Source: Mycoplasmatota bacterium
Lineage (GTDB): Bacteria; Bacillota_I; Bacilli_A; Haloplasmatales; Haloplasmataceae
DNA: 64,000 nt
Assembly: GCA_018394295.1 (NCBI GenBank)
Contig: CP074573.1
Location: 1,116,001-1,180,000 of the forward strand
Direction of reading: 5' to 3'
Of this stretch, positions 37,126 to 47,270 are shown one piece after another (the first letter of the stretch is position 1; every line of letters starts with the position of its first letter). The notes under the pieces are model-generated. The model ran no database searches, was not told the origin of the DNA, and worked only from the letters and a program-made list of their open reading frames with translations. The position numbers and the translations under genes are program-made.

Positions 37126-37171
37126 TTGTAATTTCCAATTTAATGGTATAATTTAAATGTATGCGTTTACA
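37126..37171 (+). promoter_or_regulatory. arcA operon promoter with cre-like operator
   Basis: TATAAT (37147-37152) is a perfect -10 box, with a weak upstream TTGTAA (37126-37131) at a short 15-base spacing. ATGTATGCGTTTACA (37157-37171) matches the cre consensus at 14 of 15 positions and overlaps the expected transcription start. This predicts repression of arginine and ornithine use when sugar is plentiful. Confidence 0.7.
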
Positions 37172-37202
37172 ATCAGCGTTTCACATGAAAATTTAGAAGA
37201 AT

Positions 37203-37259
37203 GGGATGGTCAGTTTATAACCTTTTTGAGGTTCTTAATTGCTGACATTCCACTTTTTT
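37203..37259 (+). promoter_or_regulatory. structured leader hairpin before arcA
   Basis: GGGAT-(G)-GTCAG (37203-37213) pairs with CTGACATTCC (37242-37251), ten pairs with one bulge and one G-T pair. Inside it a second hairpin, AACCT-TTTTG-AGGTT (37219-37233), forms. A run of six T residues (37254-37259) follows two bases after the stem, so it could act as an attenuator. It lies about 45 bases into the leader and 45 bases before the arcA start. Confidence 0.45.
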
Positions 37260-37304
37260 CTGAGATTTAATATTATCACAAGTCATATTTAAGGAGTTGA
37301 TACA

Positions 37305-38534
37305 TTGAAACACATAAATGTTAATTCAGAAATAGGAAGACTAAAAAAGGTGTTGCTACATAGGCCAGGAAAAGAATTAGAAAATCTAAAACCTGAATGG
37401 TTAGAAAGGTTATTATTTGATGATATTCCTTGGCTCGAATTAGCACAAAAAGAACATGATGAATTTGCAGATGTATTTAGACAAAATAAAGTTGAAGTGG
37501 TTTATTTAGAGGACCTAGTCTCTGAAACGCTAGATCAAAGTAATGAACTAAAATCACAGTTTATAAGCCAGTTTCTTGATGAATCACATGTAGTAAGTGA
37601 GACATTAAGACATGTGGTAACTGAATATTTAAATTCTTTTGATAATACAAAAGAAATGATTGAAAAAACCATGTCTGGAATTCGTAAAAAAGAAATACCA
37701 AATTGGACAAAACGTACATTAAGTGATTATATTGGGGATTACCCATTTGTTTGTGATCCTATGCCTAATTTATATTTTACTAGAGACCCATTTAGTTCAG
37801 TTGGAAATGGGATCACAATGAGCAAAATGTATACTTTAACCCGTAGAAGAGAAACAATATTTGGTGATTATATCTTTAAGTATCATAATGTTTATGGAAA
37901 AAACAATGTTGAACGCTATTATGATAGAGACCAACCTTTTTCTATAGAAGGTGGCGATATCTTAGTTTTATCTGACAAAATATTAGCAGTTGGTGTCAGT
38001 CAAAGAACCCATCCACTAGCAATTGAATCATTGGTTAAAAATATCTTGTATAAGTATAATACTTCGTTTGAAATGGTTTTAGCGTTTGATATTCCTAAAA
38101 CCAGAGCATTTATGCATCTTGACACTGTTTTTACGCGTGTTGATCATGATAAATTTACTATTCATAGTCAAATTGACGATAATTTTAAAGTTTATGAATT
38201 AACTAAAGATACATTAAGACCAGGTAAATTAAGTGTAAAACCAATTGTTGAACGTTTAGATATTATATTATCACGATATCTCAATGAAAATGTTACCTTA
38301 ATACCATGTGGTGGTGGAGATGAAGTTATATCTGGTAGAGAACAATGGAACGATGGCGCAAATACATTAGCTTTATCACCAGGTGAAGTTATTGTGTATG
38401 GAAGAAATTATGTAACAAACGCTATTTTAAAAGAACATGGTGTTAAAGTACATGCCATTTCTTCAAGTGAACTATCAAGAGGACGTGGAGGTCCTCGATG
38501 TATGAGTATGCCTCTGTTACGTGAGGACGTTTAA
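37305..38534 (+). CDS. arcA: arginine deiminase
   Basis: This 409-residue enzyme has the ADI signatures: [20 protein letters not shown] at the start, [29 protein letters not shown] (the HxD region), [17 protein letters not shown] and the catalytic cysteine in [10 protein letters not shown]. It hydrolyses arginine to citrulline and ammonia. It starts at TTG after AAGGAGTTG and is the first gene of a run ending in ornithine breakdown, with arcB and arcC next. Confidence 0.96.
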   Translation: MKHINVNSEIGRLKKVLLHRPGKELENLKPEWLERLLFDDIPWLELAQKEHDEFADVFRQNKVEVVYLEDLVSETLDQSNELKSQFISQFLDESHVVSETLRHVVTEYLNSFDNTKEMIEKTMSGIRKKEIPNWTKRTLSDYIGDYPFVCDPMPNLYFTRDPFSSVGNGITMSKMYTLTRRRETIFGDYIFKYHNVYGKNNVERYYDRDQPFSIEGGDILVLSDKILAVGVSQRTHPLAIESLVKNILYKYNTSFEMVLAFDIPKTRAFMHLDTVFTRVDHDKFTIHSQIDDNFKVYELTKDTLRPGKLSVKPIVERLDIILSRYLNENVTLIPCGGGDEVISGREQWNDGANTLALSPGEVIVYGRNYVTNAILKEHGVKVHAISSSELSRGRGGPRCMSMPLLREDV

Positions 38535-38557
38535 TATATATTTTAGGAGGAATAAAA

Positions 38558-39553
38558 ATGCCAGTTAATATTAGAAGTAAAAATTTTATAACTTTATTAG
38601 ATTACACAACTAAAGAAATTAATTATTTGTTGAATCTTGCTGTTGATTTAAAGAAAGCAAAATATGCAGGTTATGAACAACCACAATTAAAAGGAAAAAA
38701 TGTTGTTTTATTATTTGAGAAAGATTCAACAAGAACTCGTTGTGCATTTGAAACGGGAGCTTATGATTTAGGAATGAGTGTTACCTATTTAGGTCCAACA
38801 GGAAGTCAAATGGGAAAAAAAGAAAGTGTTGCTGATACTGCAAGAGTATTAGGAAGAATGTATGATGGTATTGAATTCCGTGGATTCAAACAAGAAACAG
38901 TAGATGACTTAGCAAAATATGCTGGTGTACCTGTTTGGAATGGTTTGACCGATTTATATCATCCAACCCAAATCTTAGCTGATTTTATGACGATATTAGA
39001 ACATAAAGGTAGATTAAAAGGCATTAAATTTGCTTATGTTGGTGATACAAGAAATAATATGGGGAATTCATTAATGATTGGTGCTGCTAAAATGGGTCTT
39101 GATTTCCGTGCAGTAGCTCCTAAAGAATTATGGCCGGATGAAGAATTAGTTAAACAATGTCGTGAGATTGCTAAAGACACGCATGCAAAAATTACCTTAA
39201 CAGAAGATATTCTTGAGGGAACAAAAGGTGTAGATGTTATTTATACTGATGTATGGGTATCAATGGGTGAACCAGACGAAGTATGGGAAAAAAGAATTAA
39301 TCAATTAAAACCATACCAAGTGAATATGGATATGATTAATAATGCTGATGAAGAAGTTATCTTTATGCATTGTTTACCAGCATTCCACGATACAAAAACA
39401 GTTATTGGAAAACAAATATATGAGAAATTCGGTTTAACAAGTATGGAAGTTACCGATGAAGTATTTGAATCAAAACATTCTGTAGTATTTGATGAAGCTG
39501 AAAATCGTTTGCATACGATTAAAGCAGTCATGTTAGCAACTATAGGAGCATAA
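38558..39553 (+). CDS. arcB: ornithine carbamoyltransferase, catabolic
   Basis: This 331-residue protein has the carbamoyl-phosphate loop [17 protein letters not shown], the [12 protein letters not shown] loop, [19 protein letters not shown], and the HCLPAFHDT motif with the active-site cysteine. It splits citrulline phosphorolytically into ornithine and carbamoyl phosphate. An AGGAGG site precedes the ATG. Placement between arcA and arcC indicates the catabolic form. Confidence 0.95.
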   Translation: MPVNIRSKNFITLLDYTTKEINYLLNLAVDLKKAKYAGYEQPQLKGKNVVLLFEKDSTRTRCAFETGAYDLGMSVTYLGPTGSQMGKKESVADTARVLGRMYDGIEFRGFKQETVDDLAKYAGVPVWNGLTDLYHPTQILADFMTILEHKGRLKGIKFAYVGDTRNNMGNSLMIGAAKMGLDFRAVAPKELWPDEELVKQCREIAKDTHAKITLTEDILEGTKGVDVIYTDVWVSMGEPDEVWEKRINQLKPYQVNMDMINNADEEVIFMHCLPAFHDTKTVIGKQIYEKFGLTSMEVTDEVFESKHSVVFDEAENRLHTIKAVMLATIGA

Positions 39554-39567
39554 TTAGGAGGGGAAAT

Positions 39568-40500
39568 ATGTCAAGAATTGTTGTCGCTCTAGGTGGTAAT
39601 GCTTTAGGTAAAACACCTTTTGAACAATTAAATCTAGTGAAACATACTGCGAAATCACTTGTTGAATTAATTGCGAAAGGGAATGAAGTAATTATTACCC
39701 ATGGCAATGGACCTCAAGTAGGTATGATTAATTTAGCGTTTGAAACTGCTTCATTAAGTGAAACAAAATCACCTGAAATGCCATTTCCAGAATGTGGAGC
39801 TATGAGTCAGGGATATATTGGATATCATTTACAAAATGCGATTTATGCAGAATTAAAAAATCAAAAAATAAATAAGAAAGTTGCTACAATCGTGACACAA
39901 GTTGTTGTTGATAAAGATGACGGTGCTTTTACTAATCCAACAAAGCCAATTGGGTCTTTTTATAATAAAGAAGAAGCCGATAAAATCGAAAAAGAAAAAG
40001 GTTATATTTTTAAGGAAGATTCAGGTCGTGGATGGCGACGTGTTGTTCCTAGTCCTAAACCAGTTGATGTTGTTGAAAAAGATATTGTTAATACATTAGT
40101 TAATGCAGGGCATATTGTCATTACCGTTGGTGGTGGAGGAATTCCTGTTATTGAAGAAAATGGTCAATTGACTGGCGTTTCAGCAGTTATTGATAAAGAT
40201 TTCGCTAGTAGTAAAATTGCTGAAATATTAGATGCAGACTATCTATTCATATTAACAGCAGTTGATAAAGTATCGATTAATTTTAATAAACCAAATCAAA
40301 TAGATTTAGATTCTTTAACCGTAGAAAAAGCAAAAGAATATATTTTGGAAAACCATTTTGCTAAAGGTAGTATGTTACCAAAAATTGAAGCTGCGATGAG
40401 TTTTGCTGCTAGTAAAAAAGGTAGGGTAGCAGTCATTGCTTCACTTGAAAAAGTTAAAGCTGCCTTAGATGGAAAAAGTGGTACAAAAGTTACCTTATAA
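39568..40500 (+). CDS. arcC: carbamate kinase
   Basis: This 310-residue protein belongs to the amino acid kinase fold: IVVALGGNALGKTPFEQ, VIITHGNGPQVGMINL, GGGGIPVIEENGQLTGV with DKDFASSKIAEILDADYLFILTAVD following, and AKGSMLPKIEAA. It uses carbamoyl phosphate to make ATP, the energy-yielding step of the arginine deiminase pathway. It has an AGGAGGGG site and lies 14 bases after arcB. No arcD antiporter gene follows. Confidence 0.95.
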   Translation: MSRIVVALGGNALGKTPFEQLNLVKHTAKSLVELIAKGNEVIITHGNGPQVGMINLAFETASLSETKSPEMPFPECGAMSQGYIGYHLQNAIYAELKNQKINKKVATIVTQVVVDKDDGAFTNPTKPIGSFYNKEEADKIEKEKGYIFKEDSGRGWRRVVPSPKPVDVVEKDIVNTLVNAGHIVITVGGGGIPVIEENGQLTGVSAVIDKDFASSKIAEILDADYLFILTAVDKVSINFNKPNQIDLDSLTVEKAKEYILENHFAKGSMLPKIEAAMSFAASKKGRVAVIASLEKVKAALDGKSGTKVTL

Positions 40501-40522
40501 TTAAAATAATGGAGTTGATGTT

Positions 40523-41572
40523 ATGAGAAATGAAAAAGTGAGAGTTGCCATTTGGGGATTTGGAGCAATGGGAAGCGGAATGGCTAGAATGATTCTAAAA
40601 AAAACTGGCTTTGAAATAGTAGGGGTTTGTGATAAAAATCAAAATTATGTAGGGAAAAATATTTTTACTATTTTAGATATGCCTCAAAAAGATCATCCTA
40701 GTGTTCTAGTTAATGATAATATTGATGAAGTTGTTAGTGAAAAATCATGTGATGTTGCCTTATTAGCAACTGATTCTTTTACAAAAAATGCATTTCCTAA
40801 AATTAAATTATTATTGAATAAAAAAGTTAATGTTATTTCTACTGCTGAAGAAATGGCATATCCACAAGCACAAAGTCCTGAATTAGCTAGTGAAATGGAC
40901 CGTATCGCCAAAGAAAATGGTGTTACAGTTCTTGGTACAGGAATAAATCCTGGAATGATGATGGATTTATTAGTTGTTTGTCTAACAGGTGTTATGGAAG
41001 ATGTTGAACATATTGATGTTAGTCGTGTAAACAGTTTATCACCATTTGGACATGCTGTCATGGAAGAACAAGGTGTAGGATTATCAGTTGAAGAATTTAA
41101 CAAGCGATTAGAAAATAACACAATGGCAGGTCATGTTGGTTTTTCTGAGAGTGTACATATGATAGCTGATGCCTTAAGATGGAAAGTAGATCAATTTTCA
41201 CAACAAATGAAACCTATTATCACTGATGTAGATAGAAAATCACCTTATGGATTTGCAGCAAAAGGTGATGTTTGTGGTGTTGCGATGACAGGTCAAGGTA
41301 GTGTTAATGGTGAAGTTAAGATTAATATGGACCATCCACAACAAATTGAACCACAATTAGCTGGGGTAGATACTGGAGATTATATTAAAATTAAAGGAAC
41401 ACCAGAAGTCAATATGGCTATTAATCCAGAAGTAGATGGTGGAATTGGGACAATCGCTATGTGTGTTAATATGATTCCTCATGTTATTAATGCTAAAAAT
41501 GGATTAAAAACAATGATAGACCTACCTGTTCCACGTGCTATTATGGGTGATGTAAGAGAAATGATTGATTAA
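40523..41572 (+). CDS. ord: 2,4-diaminopentanoate dehydrogenase
   Basis: This 349-residue protein begins with the NAD(P)-binding VAIWGFGAMGSGMARMI and contains LGTGINPGMMMDLLVV and SRVNSLSPFGHAVMEEQG, matching Ord of ornithine-fermenting clostridia. It oxidatively deaminates 2,4-diaminopentanoate to 2-amino-4-ketopentanoate. It lies 22 bases after arcC, the junction between the arginine and ornithine parts of the operon. Confidence 0.93.
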   Translation: MRNEKVRVAIWGFGAMGSGMARMILKKTGFEIVGVCDKNQNYVGKNIFTILDMPQKDHPSVLVNDNIDEVVSEKSCDVALLATDSFTKNAFPKIKLLLNKKVNVISTAEEMAYPQAQSPELASEMDRIAKENGVTVLGTGINPGMMMDLLVVCLTGVMEDVEHIDVSRVNSLSPFGHAVMEEQGVGLSVEEFNKRLENNTMAGHVGFSESVHMIADALRWKVDQFSQQMKPIITDVDRKSPYGFAAKGDVCGVAMTGQGSVNGEVKINMDHPQQIEPQLAGVDTGDYIKIKGTPEVNMAINPEVDGGIGTIAMCVNMIPHVINAKNGLKTMIDLPVPRAIMGDVREMID

Positions 41573-41585
41573 AGAGGTAGATAAA

Positions 41586-41891
41586 ATGATTAAAAAAGGA
41601 ACTTGGGTTCAAATTCATAAGATTATTTTAGAACCAAAAGATAGAGCGCCTCAAGTACCTGATGATACTAAAAAAATACCTCTAGAAATGTGGGTAAAAG
41701 GTTTTTTAGTAGAGGATGGTAACTTGGGTGAGATTGTCCAAATTAAGACCTTAACTAATCGTATTGAAGAAGGCGAATTAGTCCAAGAAAATCCATCGTT
41801 TAAACATAATTTTGGTCATTTTGTTCCTGAAATTATTCAAATTGGACAGATGGTAAAAGATTTTATGTTTGGAGATGAGATAAATGAATAA
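41586..41891 (+). CDS. ortA: 2-amino-4-ketopentanoate thiolase, alpha subunit
   Basis: This protein of about 101 residues matches OrtA: KGTWVQIHKIILEPKDRAPQVP and LTNRIEEGELVQENPSFKHNFG. The ATG at 41586 follows AGAGGTAGATAAA; the frame is open slightly further upstream but without a site. It is the small partner of the thiolase that cleaves 2-amino-4-ketopentanoate with CoA to alanine and acetyl-CoA. It overlaps ortB by eight bases. Confidence 0.93.
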   Translation: MIKKGTWVQIHKIILEPKDRAPQVPDDTKKIPLEMWVKGFLVEDGNLGEIVQIKTLTNRIEEGELVQENPSFKHNFGHFVPEIIQIGQMVKDFMFGDEINE

Positions 41892-43308
41892 AGATATGTC
41901 ATATGCTAGTATTATGTCTCGTCGTAATGAAATTATGAAAAAGTCAGTGGGAATAGACTATGAGGTTTATGAGAATAAGGGAATCGGATTTGATTATGAA
42001 AAGATGATGCAAAATGCAACACCCTATTCATTAGATGAGATTAAACAAATTCAATATAATAATGGGGTAGGAAACACTCCTTTGAAAGAATTGAAAAATA
42101 TTTCAGCAATGGCTAGAAAATTAGCGCCAAAAGGAAAGGGTGCTAGGATATTCATTAAAGATGAAGCTTTAAATGATTCAGGTAGTTTTAAGGCAAGACG
42201 TGCAGCAATCAGTTGTTATCATGCTAAAAAATGTGGTTATAAAGGGGTTATGGCTGCTACATCAGGAAATTATGGTGCCGCTGTTGCTTCTCAAGCTGCT
42301 AAGTATGGATTAAAATGTATTATTGTACAAGAATGTTTTGATTCTAGAGGAGTTGGACAACCTGAAATAATTGAAAAAGCAAGAAAATGTGAAGCATTGG
42401 GAGCTGAAGTTATACAACTAAGTGTCGGACCAGAATTATTTTATTCATCCTTAAAATTATTAGAAGAAACAGGTTGTTTTAATGCATCATTATATACACC
42501 ATTTGGAATTGCTGGAATTGAAACGTTAGGATATGAACTTGTGAAACAGTGTGAAGCTCAAGTTGGTAAGGTACCTGATGTTGTTGTTTGTACGAATGCT
42601 GGTGGTGGAAACTTAACAGGTACGGCTCGTGGTATATTAAAAGCAACTGATCAATCCGTTCAAATTGTTGGAGCAAGTGTTAATTTAAAAGGATTACATA
42701 TGGCAAGTGATTATCAGTTTAATCGTAAATCTTTTACGACTGGTCATACTGGATTTGGTATTCCATTTGCGACTTATCCAGATCGTTCAGATGTACCAAG
42801 GTCAGCTGCTCGCCCACTTCGATATATAGACCGTTATGTTACCGTTAATCAAGGTGAAGTATTTTATATGACTGAGACATTATCCATATTAGAAGGAATT
42901 GAGAGGGGTCCTGCTGGTAATACATCTTTAGTAGCAGCATTTAGTATTGCACAAGAATTAGATGAAGACCAAATCATTGTTGTTCAAGAAACAGAATATA
43001 CAGGAGCTGGTAAACATCATGGTGCTCAACTTTCATTTGCAAGAGATAATGGTGTGAAGATAGAATTTGGAAATCCAGTGAATGAAGTACCTGGTGAAAA
43101 TATTATTCTACCTGAAACTCCAAGTCTTATTAAAGCAATAGATCTAGATTTATTAAAAGTTAAAAAATCTTGTGTTAAAAATCATATTAAAAACAATTCA
43201 AATGTTACTTTATCTGAGGAGGATGTATTATTTTTAATGGAAGAAACGAATGAAAGTAAAGTTTTCGTGTTAGATACATTAAAAGAGTTAGGAATAAAAA
43301 TTGACTGA
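41884..43308 (+). CDS. ortB: 2-amino-4-ketopentanoate thiolase, beta subunit (PLP)
   Basis: This 474-residue protein is a fold-type II PLP enzyme with the cofactor lysine in LNDSGSFKARRAA (near residue 100), the ATSGNYGAAVASQAAKYG loop and VVCTNAGGGNLTGTARG phosphate site. It is the catalytic thiolase subunit giving alanine and acetyl-CoA. It overlaps ortA by eight bases and ends in TGA just before oraS. Confidence 0.93.
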   Translation: MNKDMSYASIMSRRNEIMKKSVGIDYEVYENKGIGFDYEKMMQNATPYSLDEIKQIQYNNGVGNTPLKELKNISAMARKLAPKGKGARIFIKDEALNDSGSFKARRAAISCYHAKKCGYKGVMAATSGNYGAAVASQAAKYGLKCIIVQECFDSRGVGQPEIIEKARKCEALGAEVIQLSVGPELFYSSLKLLEETGCFNASLYTPFGIAGIETLGYELVKQCEAQVGKVPDVVVCTNAGGGNLTGTARGILKATDQSVQIVGASVNLKGLHMASDYQFNRKSFTTGHTGFGIPFATYPDRSDVPRSAARPLRYIDRYVTVNQGEVFYMTETLSILEGIERGPAGNTSLVAAFSIAQELDEDQIIVVQETEYTGAGKHHGAQLSFARDNGVKIEFGNPVNEVPGENIILPETPSLIKAIDLDLLKVKKSCVKNHIKNNSNVTLSEEDVLFLMEETNESKVFVLDTLKELGIKID

Positions 43309-43320
43309 AGAGGTGATAAT

Positions 43321-43695
43321 TTGGAAAAATTAATGACAAGAAAAGATGATTTTGAAGTTAGAAGAAAACATTTAGAAAATTTGACTGATGAAGAATTAAA
43401 AATAAGATTTTGGGATTTAGCATATAGAGTAATAGATCCACTTATTACTCTAGCAAAAGAAAATACATCCCCAGCAATTGAACGATCTGTTCTTTTACGT
43501 ATGGGATTTTCAAGTATTGAAGCAAAAGCTATCGTTGACCGTGTTATAGACTATGGATTAATTGGAAAAGGTGCTGGTCATGTTGTCTACAAACTTGCTC
43601 AATTGAAAAAAATGTCTATCCGAGAAGCTGGATTAAATTTACTTGAAGGAGATTACTGGGACGAAGTATTAAATAGCTTTGAGGTGGTGAAATAA
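43321..43695 (+). CDS. oraS: D-ornithine 4,5-aminomutase, small subunit
   Basis: This 124-residue protein matches OraS in length and sequence (RRKHLENLTDEELKIRFWDL, PAIERSVLLRMGFSS, GKGAGHVVYKLA). It pairs with OraE to form the adenosylcobalamin/PLP aminomutase. It starts at TTG after AGAGGTGATAAT. Its stop overlaps the oraE start by one base. Confidence 0.93.
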   Translation: MEKLMTRKDDFEVRRKHLENLTDEELKIRFWDLAYRVIDPLITLAKENTSPAIERSVLLRMGFSSIEAKAIVDRVIDYGLIGKGAGHVVYKLAQLKKMSIREAGLNLLEGDYWDEVLNSFEVVK

Positions 43696-45905
43696 TGACA
43701 TTAAAACCTAATGAAAAGTTAGATATTCGTGAATTAATGAAGAATATCGAAGACTACAAACCTAAACGTCGTGGATGGGTTTGGAGAAAACATGAACCAA
43801 ATTTAAATATGAATGGCTACAATTATAGTGAAGTTTCAACACCATTAAAAAATAGTGTTCCATTACCTGCAGCGAAATATTTTAATCAAATAGACCCACA
43901 ACCTTTACCTGTTATAACAACAGAAATTGCTTCAGGTCGTTTTGAAGATGATATTAGAAGAATGAGAATGGCTGCTTGGCATGGTGCGGATCACATCATG
44001 GTTATAAGAACAGCTGGGCAATCTCATTTTGATGGACTAATTGAAGGGACACCTCAAGGGATAGGTGGAATTCCTGTTACTAGAAAACAAGTTAGACTTC
44101 AACGTAAAGCATTAGATATCATTGAAGAAGAGGTTGGACGTCCGATTAATTACCATTCTTATGTTTCAGGTGTAGCTGGTCCAGATATTGCGGTTATGTT
44201 TGCTGAAGAAGGAGTTAATGGTGCTCATCAAGACCCACAATATAATGTTTTATATCGTAATATAAATATGATTCGTTCCTTTGTAGATGCAGCTGAATCA
44301 AAAAAAATCATGGCATGGGCAGATACTTTACAAATTGATGGTGCACACAATGCTAATGCTACTGCACGAGATGCGTGGAAAGTAATGCCTGAGTTATTAG
44401 TTCAACATGCAATTAACTCTGCTTTTTCTACTAAAGTAGGGATGAAAAAAGAAAATATAGCATTATCAACTGTACCACCAACTGCAGCTCCTGCTCCTGA
44501 TTTAAAAATTAATTTACCTTATGCAGTTGCTTTAAGAGAGTTTTTCTCAGAATTTAAAATGCGTGCTCAAATGAACACGAAATATATGGAATCTTCAACC
44601 AGAGATGCAACTGTAACGCATGTATTAAATTTATTAATATCAAAATTAACAAGTGCTGACATTCAATCAACCATAACTCCTGATGAAGGACGAAATGTCC
44701 CATGGCACATGTATAATGTTGAAGCATGTGATACTGCTAAACAAGCATTAATCGGTATGGATGGATTAATGGAAATGGTAGAATTAAAAGATGAAGGTTT
44801 CTTACGAAATAAGGTAAGAGAGTTAAAAGAACGTGCTGTTTTATTCTTAGAAGAAATGATTGAAAATGGTGGCTATTTTGATGCGGTTGAAAAAGGATTT
44901 TTTATTGATTCAGGAATTTACCCAGAACGTAATGGAGATGGTATTGCCCGTAAGATGGAAGGTGGCGTTGGTGTAAATACAGTTTATAAACGTGATGATG
45001 ATTATTTTGCGCCTGTTACTGCTCACTTTGGGTATAATAATGTGGCACAATATGATGAATCAGCAGTAAATAATCCTGCTAAATTAATTGAAGGCTCTAC
45101 ATTTGAGAAACCTGAGAAAATTATTTTTATTGATGAATTAGATGAAAATGATAATGTTTATAAACGATTAGATGAAACTGAAAAATATCGACTTACTTCA
45201 ATTGTTAAGCCAGAGGTAGAATGGTTAGCAGATGGTGTTGTTGTAGTGGATTTAGTGTTACCAACTGATAGACGACATGCTGAGGTTGCTGCGTTAGAAA
45301 TTGGTAAGAAGATGAATTTGATGGATGTTGAAGTGATTCACAGAGAAGTGTTACATCAAGCAGAAGGAACTCGTATACAACTAAAAGGAAAAGTACCTTT
45401 TGATATTGACTTAATTTCATTAACTATTCCAGAAGAACCAGAAGAATTATCAGATGATGAAATTAGAAACTATGTAAAAGATCATGGTTTAAAAGTCGTT
45501 GCAGCTACTGTTGGTGAAGATGAGCATTCGGTTGGTATGAGAGAAATCATAGACATTAAACATGGTGGTATTGAAAAATATGGTGTTGATTGCGTATATT
45601 TAGGTACCTCTGTACCAATTGAAAAATTAATTGATGCAGCAATTGAAACAAATGCTGATGCAATTTTAGCATCTACAATTATTTCTCATGATGAAATTCA
45701 TTATAGAAATATGAAAAAGATTCATGAATTAGCCATTGAAAAAGGAATCCGTGATAAAGTAATTATTATTTGTGGTGGAACACAAGTATCACCTGAAATT
45801 GCTAAGACACAAGGAATTGATGCAGGCTTTGGTAGGGGAACAAAGGGTGTCCATGTTGCTTCTTTCTTAGTTAATCGTAAACAGGAATTACTTAATGAAG
45901 ATTGA
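43695..45905 (+). CDS. oraE: D-ornithine 4,5-aminomutase, large subunit
   Basis: This 736-residue protein has the TIM-barrel region (AAWHGADHIMVIRTAGQSHFDG, IGGIPVTRKQVRLQRKAL) and, near residue 610, the cobalamin-binding DxHxxG motif in GEDEHSVGMREIIDIKHGG, followed by VIIICGGTQVSPEIAKTQGIDAGFG. It moves the terminal amino group of D-ornithine to carbon 4. The length equals known OraE proteins. It ends in TGA, which shows that TGA is a stop in this organism. Confidence 0.95.
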   Translation: MTLKPNEKLDIRELMKNIEDYKPKRRGWVWRKHEPNLNMNGYNYSEVSTPLKNSVPLPAAKYFNQIDPQPLPVITTEIASGRFEDDIRRMRMAAWHGADHIMVIRTAGQSHFDGLIEGTPQGIGGIPVTRKQVRLQRKALDIIEEEVGRPINYHSYVSGVAGPDIAVMFAEEGVNGAHQDPQYNVLYRNINMIRSFVDAAESKKIMAWADTLQIDGAHNANATARDAWKVMPELLVQHAINSAFSTKVGMKKENIALSTVPPTAAPAPDLKINLPYAVALREFFSEFKMRAQMNTKYMESSTRDATVTHVLNLLISKLTSADIQSTITPDEGRNVPWHMYNVEACDTAKQALIGMDGLMEMVELKDEGFLRNKVRELKERAVLFLEEMIENGGYFDAVEKGFFIDSGIYPERNGDGIARKMEGGVGVNTVYKRDDDYFAPVTAHFGYNNVAQYDESAVNNPAKLIEGSTFEKPEKIIFIDELDENDNVYKRLDETEKYRLTSIVKPEVEWLADGVVVVDLVLPTDRRHAEVAALEIGKKMNLMDVEVIHREVLHQAEGTRIQLKGKVPFDIDLISLTIPEEPEELSDDEIRNYVKDHGLKVVAATVGEDEHSVGMREIIDIKHGGIEKYGVDCVYLGTSVPIEKLIDAAIETNADAILASTIISHDEIHYRNMKKIHELAIEKGIRDKVIIICGGTQVSPEIAKTQGIDAGFGRGTKGVHVASFLVNRKQELLNED

Positions 45906-47262
45906 TGTATTAGTTGCTGAAATTGGCAGTACAACAACAGTAGTGAATGCTTTCGTTGGTATTTTAGGTAATAAACCTCGGTTTATTGGCTAAGGTCAAG
46001 CACCTACATCTGTGAATTTAGGCGATGTAAATATCGGTTTAAATGAAGCTATAAATAGTCTTAAAGGAAATTTAAATGATGATAATTTAGAAATAGGAGA
46101 AATCTTTGCCACTAGTAGTGCTGCAGGGGGATTAAAAATGACGGTTCATGGTCTTGTTTATGATATGACCGTCAAAGCAGCACAAAACGCTGCATTAGGT
46201 GCAGGAGCAAATATTCATTTGGTTACAAGTGGTAAATTATCAAAATTTGATATATCCAAAGTTAAAAAGATTAATCCAAATATTATTTTAATTGCCGGTG
46301 GGGTAGATTATGGAGAAAAGCAAACTGCTTTAAATAATGCCTATGAGATAGCTAATTTACAATTAAATATTCCAGTTATATATGCTGGTAATTGTGTTAT
46401 TATTGATGAGGTTAAAGAAATATTTAATAATTTTGGACAAGAAAAATTTTTAACGGTTACAGAAAATGTTTATCCTAAAATAGACGAATTAAATGTTGAA
46501 CCAACTAGAAAGATTATTCAGGATGTCTTCGAAGAACATATTATTCATGCTCCAGGCATGAATGAAGTTCGAAAAATTGTTAAAGAACGGATTATACCAA
46601 CACCCGGAGCTGTAATGCAAGCTTCAAAATTATTAAAAGAATCTCTTTCTGATTTAATTGCTTTTGATGTTGGTGGTGCAACAACCGATCTTCATTCAGT
46701 GACCAATGGGAGTGAAGATGTTAATAGAATTTTAATCAGTCCAGAACCTATTGCCAAAAGAACAGTTGAAGGAGATTTAGGTGTTTATGTTAATCGTGAT
46801 AATATTATTCAGATGATTGGAAAAGAACAATTAGCAAAAGATTTAGAGCTACCTTTAAATCAGTTAGATTCTTTGTTAAATCATTTTGAACCAATACCAA
46901 AAGGTAAACAAATTCCATTAGTAGAAAGATTAACGCAAGAAGCCTTAGCAGTTGCTTTAGATAGACATTGTGGTCAATACAGAAACTTATATGGTTCACA
47001 GGGTTGTATGAAATTAGCAGAAGGTAAAGATTTAACAAGCGTGAAATATGTTATTGGAACCGGTGGTGCTTTAACAAGACTACCAAATCGGAAAACATTA
47101 TTAGAAAACTTAATTAAAAAACAAAATCCAACTAAATTAACACCATCTTCAGAAGCTTCCATTTTAATTGATAATGAGTATATTATGGCATCTCTTGGTG
47201 TATTATCTTTAAAATACCCTGAACAAGCTTTAAAATTGCTTTTAAATAGTTTAGGATTGTAG
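45895..47262 (+). pseudogene. ornithine aminomutase reactivase-like (MutL/GlmL family), interrupted by an in-frame TAA
   Basis: The full frame runs from ATG 45895 (AGGA site eight bases upstream, overlapping oraE by 11) to 47262, but codon 33 is TAA (45991-45993). The sequence reads NKPRFIG-stop-GQAPTSVNLGDVNIGL, where relatives have a glutamine (CAA), so one C-to-T change explains it. The rest is open and intact, with IAFDVGGATTDLHSVT. The first ATP motif VAEIGSTTTVVNAF lies before the stop, so restart at GTG 46012 would give an incomplete ATPase. Family members (GlmL/or-4) reactivate cobalamin mutases. Confidence 0.75.
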
Positions 47263-47270
47263 GTGATAGA

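Noticed and set aside
37201-37245. Fourteen-codon leader peptide before arcA
   Set aside because: No convincing ribosome binding site and no arginine codons; kept only as a note in the leader finding.
45205-45420. Minus-strand frames inside oraE and other fermentation genes
   Set aside because: They are shadows of well-conserved plus-strand genes, with atypical composition and no ribosome binding sites.
43195-45905. Possible use of TGA as tryptophan (Mycoplasma code)
   Set aside because: ortB and oraE end correctly at TGA and tryptophans are TGG throughout.
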